Source: Chlorobiota bacterium
Lineage (GTDB): Bacteria; Bacteroidota; Bacteroidia; Bacteroidales; JAADGE01
Length of the DNA: 12,450 nucleotides
Reading direction: 5' to 3'
NCBI GenBank assembly: GCA_013153575.1
Contig: JAADEE010000021.1
Location: 1 to 12,450, forward strand
Shown here: piece after piece, positions 7,658-12,450 of the stretch
How the letters are laid out: every line of letters starts with the position of its first letter
Numbering within the stretch: position 1 is the first letter of the stretch
Translations under genes and position numbers: made by a program
The notes under the pieces: model-generated
The model's input: only the letters and a program-made list of their open reading frames with translations
What the model was told of the DNA's origin: nothing
The model's database searches: none

Positions 7658-8257
7658 TTATTTAGTTTGTCCTTCGTCAAAACCATCAATAGGATTATGT
7701 TTTGTACGATATGCCATACTTTCTTTTTTAATTTTATTTTGTAATGCTAACATTCCGTCAAGTAAAGCTTCTGGTCTTGGAGGGCATCCCGGTACATATA
7801 CATCAACAGGTATAATGTGATCAGCACCTCTTACTACTGAATAAGAATTAAAGTAAAAAGGACCACCGGAAACCGAACAAGCTCCCATTGCAATAACATA
7901 TTTTGGTTCAGCCATTTGGTCGTATAAACGACGTAAAACAGGAGCCATTTTTGTAGTTATTGTTCCTGCTATAATAATAAGGTCTGCTTGTCTTGGTGTT
8001 GGTCTTGCAACTTCAAAACCAAATCTCGACCAATCGTGTCTTGCAGCACCTGTTTGCATCATTTCAATAGCACAACAACTTGTCCCAAAGTATAAAGGCC
8101 AAAGAGAATTTTTTCTTCCCCAATTAATTACACTATCTAAAGTTGTTACAACTATATTTCCTCCATTTCCACCGGGAATTATTTTTCCCGGGAAATTTGT
8201 AATATCATCTTTTGTTGTTTTATTATTTATTCCCATCTTAATGCTCTTTTTTTCCAT
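7658..8257 (-). CDS. nuoB: NADH-quinone oxidoreductase subunit B, [4Fe-4S] cluster N2 subunit of complex I
   Basis: NuoB holds N2, the last iron-sulfur cluster, which donates electrons to quinone. All four ligand cysteines are visible in the long form: the tandem Cys61-Cys62 ([10 protein letters not shown]), Cys127 ([10 protein letters not shown]) and Cys158 ([15 protein letters not shown]). The segment [21 protein letters not shown] is also characteristic. Length is 199 residues from ATG 8257, which overlaps the end of nuoA by 31 bases. A second in-frame ATG at 8236 (residue 8, MGINNK) would reduce the overlap to 10 bases and give 192 residues. Without Shine-Dalgarno sites the choice cannot be made from sequence. 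The Gly-rich run GGNGGN ahead of the conserved core is variable in the family. Identification is certain; the start is not. Confidence 0.96.
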   Translation of the reverse strand: MEKKSIKMGINNKTTKDDITNFPGKIIPGGNGGNIVVTTLDSVINWGRKNSLWPLYFGTSCCAIEMMQTGAARHDWSRFGFEVARPTPRQADLIIIAGTITTKMAPVLRRLYDQMAEPKYVIAMGACSVSGGPFYFNSYSVVRGADHIIPVDVYVPGCPPRPEALLDGMLALQNKIKKESMAYRTKHNPIDGFDEGQTK

Positions 8258-8577
8258 GCATAAAGTAAACCTATTCCTAAAATAACTAAGAAGATAGTTA
8301 TTTCAAAAAAAGCAACTGCTCCCACTTCTTTGAAAACAACTGCCCAAGGCATTAAAAATACCACTTCTACATCAAAAATTAAAAATATTATTGCAAAAAG
8401 GTAATAACCGACTTTAAATTGTATCCAAGTATCACCAATTGTTTTCATTCCACTTTCATACGGTTCCTTTTTTCTTTCATTTTCAGACTTGTATGAAATT
8501 AGATTTGATAGAAAATTTGCAATTAAAATAAGTGCAACTCCCGCTATTGGAAAGACTAAAATTGCTTCAATTCCCAT
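8227..8577 (-). CDS. nuoA: NADH-quinone oxidoreductase subunit A, membrane subunit of complex I; first gene of the operon
   Basis: The 116-residue protein has three membrane helices (about 5-28, 57-82 and 88-108). The family signature is clear: YESG at 40-43, then [18 protein letters not shown] with Asp69 and Glu71, then PWAV. NuoA (ND3 in mitochondria) lies beside NuoH and NuoJ, and its loop between helices 1 and 2 reaches toward the quinone site. The loop has Ser at the position of the mitochondrial ND3 cysteine, as E. coli does. This is the promoter-proximal gene: no minus-strand gene lies between it and the divergent gyrA, and a Bacteroidota-type -7 box sits about 30 bases upstream. Its 3' end overlaps nuoB. 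Confidence 0.96.
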   Translation of the reverse strand: MGIEAILVFPIAGVALILIANFLSNLISYKSENERKKEPYESGMKTIGDTWIQFKVGYYLFAIIFLIFDVEVVFLMPWAVVFKEVGAVAFFEITIFLVILGIGLLYAWKKRALRWE

Positions 8578-8927
8578 TTTTTTTAGTTTTTAAAATTAAG
8601 AAAGTGCAAAAGTATAATTTTAATGTGATTTGTTTTACTTTTTTTATAGTTGTAAAACATATTAAATTATTTAAAATATTGTGTAACTGAATATTATCTA
8701 TGTAAAAAAAAAGTAATTTTTAATGATTATAAATAAGAATTATTGTTTTTTTTATTAATTTATTCTTTAAATAAAAAGACTTATAGCTATTTCGTAATTT
8801 ATTAACATACAATCGTTAAAAACTTAGTTTAAAAATAATAATGTTAAATACAAAATATTATCTATTTTAGCGGTTTCATAAAAGAAGATAATTTTTTTGG
8901 AATTTTAGTAAATGAATAAAGATTAAG
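8578..8927. other. Divergent nuoA-gyrA intergenic region, very A/T-rich
   Basis: About 350 bases separate the two divergent start codons, and I found no protein-coding gene in them on either strand. The region is strongly A/T-biased, with several A and T runs (for example 8704-8712 and 8745-8753). It must hold promoters for both transcription units. On the minus strand a clear -7 box is present (listed separately). On the plus strand only weak partial matches exist, such as TATTTTAG at 8863-8870, with no TTTG at the right distance. A small inverted repeat, TTAAC/GTTAA, lies at 8802-8806 and 8815-8819. It could be an operator half-site pair or chance in such A/T-rich DNA. No terminator or riboswitch-like structure is evident. 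Confidence 0.6.
8607..8614 (-). promoter_or_regulatory. Probable Bacteroidota -7 promoter element of the nuo operon
   Basis: Read on the minus strand, bases 8614-8607 are TACTTTTG, an exact match to the Bacteroidota housekeeping sigma -7 consensus TAnnTTTG. They are followed by CACTTTC, giving the frequent TTTGCA context. The box lies about 30 bases upstream of the nuoA ATG, so transcription would start near 8600 with a leader of about 20 bases. A matching -33 TTTG at the usual 19-21 base spacing is not present (that stretch reads mostly A on this strand). The site is inferred from one element plus position. Confidence 0.5.
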
Positions 8928-11444
8928 ATGGAAGAAAAATCAAGGATAATTCCTGTAAATATTGAAAATGAAATGAAAACAGCATACATTGATTATTCAA
9001 TGTCTGTTATTGTTTCACGTGCTTTACCTGATGTTAGAGATGGGCTAAAACCTGTTCATAGGAGAGTACTATTTGGAATGAAAGAATTAGGCTTATATTC
9101 AAATAAAGCACATAAAAAATCTGCAAGAATAGTAGGAGAAGTGCTTGGAAAGTATCATCCTCATGGTGATAGTTCTGTTTACTTTGCAATGGTTCGTATG
9201 GCACAAGAATGGTCATTACGCTATATGTTAGTTGACGGGCAAGGTAACTTTGGTTCTGTAGATGGAGATAGTCCTGCTGCAATGCGTTATACTGAGGCTA
9301 GATTAAGAAAAATATCAGAAGCTTTAATTACTGATATTGATAAAGATACTGTTGATTTTACATTAAACTTTGATGATACTATTGAAGAACCAACTGTTTT
9401 ACCAACAAGAATACCTAACTTGTTAGTAAATGGAGCTTCGGGTATTGCTGTTGGTATGGCAACAAATATGCCGCCTCATAATTTAACTGATACCATTAAT
9501 GCAATTGTTGCATATATTGATAATAATGATATTGAAATTGACGAACTTATTGATATTATTAAAGCTCCTGATTTTCCTACCGGAGCTACAATATATGGTT
9601 ATCAAGGAGTTAAAGATGCTTATAAAACAGGGCGAGGTAGAATTGTAATGCGTGCAAAATCACACATTGAAACTACATCTACAGGAAAACAAAAAATTAT
9701 TATAACAGAAATTCCTTACCAAGTAAATAAGGCAAACCTTGTAGAAAAAGTTGGTGAATTAGTTAATCAAAAGAAGATTGATGGAATTTCATACGCAAAT
9801 GATGAGTCTGATAGAAATGGAATGCGTATTGTTTTTGATTTAAAAAGAGATGCTATTGCCGATGTTGTTTTAAATAAACTTTATAAATATACTGCACTTC
9901 AAACATCTTTTAGTGTAAATAATATAGCATTAGTAAAAGGAAGACCTCAATTGCTTGATTTAAAGGGACTTATTTCAAATTTTGTAGAGCATAGACATGA
10001 AGTTGTTGTTAGAAGAACAAAATTTGATCTTAAAAAAGCAGAAGAAAGAGCACATATTTTAGAAGGTCTTATAATTGCATCAGATAATATTGATGAAGTA
10101 ATTAAAATAATTAGAGCAGCAAAAAGTCCTGATGAAGCAAGAGAAAATTTAATTGCTCGTTTTAAATTATCAGATATTCAGTCTCGTGCAATAATTGAAA
10201 TGAGATTAAGACAATTGACCGGTCTTGAGCAAGATAAGTTACGTGCGGAATATGAAGATGTTATGAATTTAATAAAACATCTTAAAGAAATACTTGAAAG
10301 TGTAGAACTTCAAATGGAAATTATTAAAGACGAATTAATTGAAGTAAGAGATAAATTTGGAGATGAAAGAAGAACAGAAATTGTTTATTCTTCAGCAGAA
10401 TTTAATCCTGAAGACTTTTATGCTGATGACGAAGTTTTAATAACTATATCAAATTTAGGATATATCAAACGTACTGATTTAAAAGAATTTAAAACTCAAA
10501 ATAGAGGAGGGAAGGGGTCTAAAGGAAGTACAACACGAGATAAAGATTTCCTTAGACATATGTACGTTGCAACAATGCATAACTGGATGCTTTTCTTTAC
10601 AGAAAAAGGAAAATGTTTTTGGATGAAAGTTTATGATATACCGGAAGGAAGCAAAACTTCAAAAGGAAGAGCAATCCAAAATTTAATGAGAATTGAACCT
10701 GATGATAAAGTAACTGCTTATATGAAAGTTACAACTCTTAAAGATGAAGAATATCTTAACACACACAATATTATATTTGCAACAAAACAAGGACAAATTA
10801 AAAAAACTTCTTTAGAAGCATTTTCACGTCCACGTCAAAATGGTATAAAAGCAATTACTATTAGAGAAGGAGATACTTTAATGTCAGCAAAAATGACAAA
10901 TGGTAATAATGACATAATGCTTGCTGCTAAAAATGGAAAAGCTGTCCGTTTTAAAGAAACAGATGTACGCAGCATGGGTAGGGGAGCATCAGGAGTTAGA
11001 GGTATTAGAATTGATACAGAAAATGATGAAGTTGTAGGTTTAATTTGTGTTGAAGAAAAAGAAGACAATAATACTGAAAATGTACTCGTTGTATCTGAAA
11101 ATGGATATGGTAAACGTTCTCTTTTAGAATCGTACAGAATAACTAAAAGAGGAGGAAAAGGTGTTAAAACTATAAACATTACAGAAAAAACTGGCAAACT
11201 AATTGCATTAAAAAGTGTAACAGATGATGATGATTTGATGATTATTAATAAATCTGGTATAACAATTAGAATTAGTGTTGCAACAATTAGAGTAGCAGGT
11301 AGAGCAACTCAAGGTGTTAAACTAATTGATTTAAAAGGTAAAGATAGTATCGCATCTGTTGCAAAAGTTGATAGAAGTGATGATATTGAAGAAGATTTAG
11401 ATGATGCAGAAAATAATACAAATATTGAAAATAACGATGAATAA
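8928..11444 (+). CDS. gyrA: DNA gyrase subunit A (type IIA topoisomerase, breakage-reunion subunit)
   Basis: With GyrB, GyrA introduces negative supercoils; it makes the transient double-strand break. The product is complete at 838 residues. The N-terminal winged-helix region contains the catalytic Tyr121 ([10 protein letters not shown]) and the quinolone-binding segment [10 protein letters not shown] (77-86). Ser82 there is the sensitive-type residue (E. coli Ser83), and Phe86 occupies the E. coli Asp87 position, as in Bacteroides GyrA. The tower and coiled-coil exit-gate region spans about 230-490. The C-terminal DNA-wrapping domain shows six repeated blade motifs at about 526, 576, 634, 684, 740 and 791. 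The first contains the GyrA box in the form QNRGGKG (524-530), where E. coli has QRRGGKG, which supports gyrase over ParC. An acidic, Asn-rich tail (about 816-838) ends the protein. The ATG at 8928 is directly preceded by a four-codon open frame. gyrA is divergent from nuo and lies 18 bases before the next gene. Confidence 0.96.
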   Translation: MEEKSRIIPVNIENEMKTAYIDYSMSVIVSRALPDVRDGLKPVHRRVLFGMKELGLYSNKAHKKSARIVGEVLGKYHPHGDSSVYFAMVRMAQEWSLRYMLVDGQGNFGSVDGDSPAAMRYTEARLRKISEALITDIDKDTVDFTLNFDDTIEEPTVLPTRIPNLLVNGASGIAVGMATNMPPHNLTDTINAIVAYIDNNDIEIDELIDIIKAPDFPTGATIYGYQGVKDAYKTGRGRIVMRAKSHIETTSTGKQKIIITEIPYQVNKANLVEKVGELVNQKKIDGISYANDESDRNGMRIVFDLKRDAIADVVLNKLYKYTALQTSFSVNNIALVKGRPQLLDLKGLISNFVEHRHEVVVRRTKFDLKKAEERAHILEGLIIASDNIDEVIKIIRAAKSPDEARENLIARFKLSDIQSRAIIEMRLRQLTGLEQDKLRAEYEDVMNLIKHLKEILESVELQMEIIKDELIEVRDKFGDERRTEIVYSSAEFNPEDFYADDEVLITISNLGYIKRTDLKEFKTQNRGGKGSKGSTTRDKDFLRHMYVATMHNWMLFFTEKGKCFWMKVYDIPEGSKTSKGRAIQNLMRIEPDDKVTAYMKVTTLKDEEYLNTHNIIFATKQGQIKKTSLEAFSRPRQNGIKAITIREGDTLMSAKMTNGNNDIMLAAKNGKAVRFKETDVRSMGRGASGVRGIRIDTENDEVVGLICVEEKEDNNTENVLVVSENGYGKRSLLESYRITKRGGKGVKTINITEKTGKLIALKSVTDDDDLMIINKSGITIRISVATIRVAGRATQGVKLIDLKGKDSIASVAKVDRSDDIEEDLDDAENNTNIENNDE

Positions 11445-11462
11445 TTAATAAAAATAAATAAA

Positions 11463-12450
11463 ATGAAAAAATTAACAATTTTTATATTAGCAGTTTTCTT
11501 TTTTGGAGCTATTAATGCTCAAGAAGCTGTTATAACTTGGGAAGGATTAAAAAGTCAAAAGAAAAAAACTGACGCTGAAATAACTAATCCTAAAAAGAAT
11601 ACAAAACCTAAAACATGGTTAAAACGTTCTGATATTTATTTTAATATCCACACTTTTGTAATTGGAGGACTTTATAAAGGAATGCCGGCAAAAGAGGGGC
11701 TTGCTAATGTTGAAAGAGTATTTGGAAAACCCGGAAAAATATTATCTAAAGGTGATAAAGAAGTATGGGTTTATCTTAGAAAAAAATTAACTTTAAAAGA
11801 TGGAGTTCTTGAAAGTTGGGAACAGACTGAATTTATTGATAAAGATGCACTAGAAAAAAGTGGAGAAGCTTTATTAAAAGCAATTGAACTTGATGAGAAA
11901 GGGAAAATTAAAGATAAAGCTACAACAAAAGAAAAAGTAAAGCTTGTAAAAAATACTATAATCAATGAAGCAATTATGGATTATACTGATTATAGTGAGG
12001 ATTATGCAGCTAATAATAACACTTTAACAGATTATGGTAAAGAAAAATTAGATAAAGCTTTTAAACTTATGTCTTTAGGATATGAATTAGCAAAAGTTCC
12101 TACAACAGCTGATGATACTTCTTATACAAAAGATCAAATTCAATATTTTAAAGGTATAATTGCATATCATAGTAAGAAATATGATTTAGCAAAAGAATTA
12201 TTCCAAAAAAGTATAGAAGCAAAATACGGAAAAGGAAATACTTATCATTATTTAGCTGATTGTTACGCAAATACAGGTGATAGTACTAAATATATTGAAG
12301 TTGTAAAAACTGGATTTGAAACATATCCTGAAGAAGAGCAATTAATAATTGACCTTATTAATTATTATTTAGTTAGAAAAGAGGCTGATAAAGCTGTAGA
12401 GTATATTGATATTGCTATAAATAAAAGTCCAGATAACCCTTCATATTATT
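11463..12450 (+). CDS. Exported tetratricopeptide-repeat protein with a possible BamE/SmpA-like N-terminal segment; cut by right window edge
   Basis: From ATG 11463 the frame is open for 329 codons to the edge with no stop, so the gene is partial. Residues 1-19 form a Sec signal peptide (MKKLTIFILAVFFFGAINA, then QE), with a type I cleavage site and no lipobox cysteine. The protein is therefore probably periplasmic. A Lys-rich linker follows (about 30-55). Residues 68-120 contain GLYKGMPAKEGLANVERVFG, then KPGKIL...EVWVYLRKKLTLKDGVLESW. This resembles the GM..eV..lfGkP...W.Y....l.F.dg pattern of SmpA/BamE domains; the match is by eye only. At least three helical TPR units follow, at about 227-257, 259-290 and 292-324 (for example YFKGIIAYHSKKYDLAKELF). 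The 18-base gap after gyrA, with no terminator between, suggests co-transcription. The function is unknown, and TPRs indicate protein-protein binding. I cannot judge whether this linkage is conserved. Confidence 0.85.
   Translation, partial: MKKLTIFILAVFFFGAINAQEAVITWEGLKSQKKKTDAEITNPKKNTKPKTWLKRSDIYFNIHTFVIGGLYKGMPAKEGLANVERVFGKPGKILSKGDKEVWVYLRKKLTLKDGVLESWEQTEFIDKDALEKSGEALLKAIELDEKGKIKDKATTKEKVKLVKNTIINEAIMDYTDYSEDYAANNNTLTDYGKEKLDKAFKLMSLGYELAKVPTTADDTSYTKDQIQYFKGIIAYHSKKYDLAKELFQKSIEAKYGKGNTYHYLADCYANTGDSTKYIEVVKTGFETYPEEEQLIIDLINYYLVRKEADKAVEYIDIAINKSPDNPSYY

Noticed and set aside
4994..8577. Possible membrane-bound NiFe hydrogenase (Ech/Mbh-type) instead of complex I
   Set aside because: NuoD lacks the N- and C-terminal CxxC nickel ligands and ends with the NuoD-type DIDR. 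NuoA, J and K with complex I signatures are all present.
9034..9282. 82-codon minus-strand open frame inside gyrA
   Set aside because: It is the complement of the quinolone-region and catalytic-tyrosine coding sequence, which is strongly conserved in the gyrA frame.
10835..11197. 120-codon minus-strand open frame inside gyrA
   Set aside because: The Ser/Pro/Phe-rich product mirrors the Gly/Lys/Glu-rich GyrA C-terminal blades on the other strand; it is not a gene.
11771..11965. 64-codon minus-strand open frame inside the TPR protein gene
   Set aside because: The Ser/Phe-rich product is the complement of Lys/Glu-rich sequence; the plus-strand frame has a signal peptide and TPRs and is clearly the real one.
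1..12450. CRISPR arrays, tRNA or rRNA genes, insertion sequences, riboswitches
   Set aside because: I saw no regularly spaced repeats, tRNA-like cloverleaf, transposase signature or structured leader; apart from 8578-8927 almost all sequence is protein-coding.

Overview
The window is AT-rich chromosomal DNA (roughly 30% G+C by eye) from a member of the Bacteroidota, most plausibly a Bacteroidales-type lineage. The evidence is the GyrA sequence (quinolone-site context [10 protein letters not shown], with Ser82 numbering as in Bacteroides GyrA), an 11-gene complex I operon without nuoEFG, gene starts preceded by A/T-rich sequence with no Shine-Dalgarno motif, and a Bacteroidota-style -7 promoter box (TACTTTTG) in front of nuoA. 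The genus cannot be named from the sequence alone.

Positions 1-8577 (minus strand) hold a tightly packed operon transcribed right to left in the order nuoA-B-C-D-H-I-J-K-L-M-N. nuoN is cut by the left edge. Neighbouring genes overlap or lie 4-24 bases apart. Together they encode the quinone-reducing arm (NuoB, C, D, I) and the proton-pumping membrane arm (NuoA, H, J, K, L, M, N) of a respiratory complex I. The NADH-oxidising module NuoE/F/G is absent between nuoD and nuoH, where only 12 bases separate the genes. Electrons therefore probably enter at the NuoI/NuoB iron-sulfur clusters from a donor not encoded here. NuoC and NuoD are separate proteins, unlike the fused NuoCD of Bacteroides.

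Positions 8578-8927 form a very A/T-rich divergent intergenic region. It carries a good -7 element for the nuo operon, and I found no convincing gyrA promoter in it.

Positions 8928-12450 (plus strand) carry gyrA, the DNA gyrase A subunit, complete at 838 codons. It is followed 18 bases later by an exported protein with tetratricopeptide repeats and a possible BamE/SmpA-like N-terminal segment, which runs off the right edge. These two genes are probably co-transcribed.

Most of the window is conserved housekeeping sequence. The points most worth a second look are the missing NADH module, the loss of the normally conserved pumping lysine in NuoM (Ile227 in its place), and the architecture of the exported TPR protein. 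I saw no RNA gene, mobile element, CRISPR array or clear intrinsic terminator.
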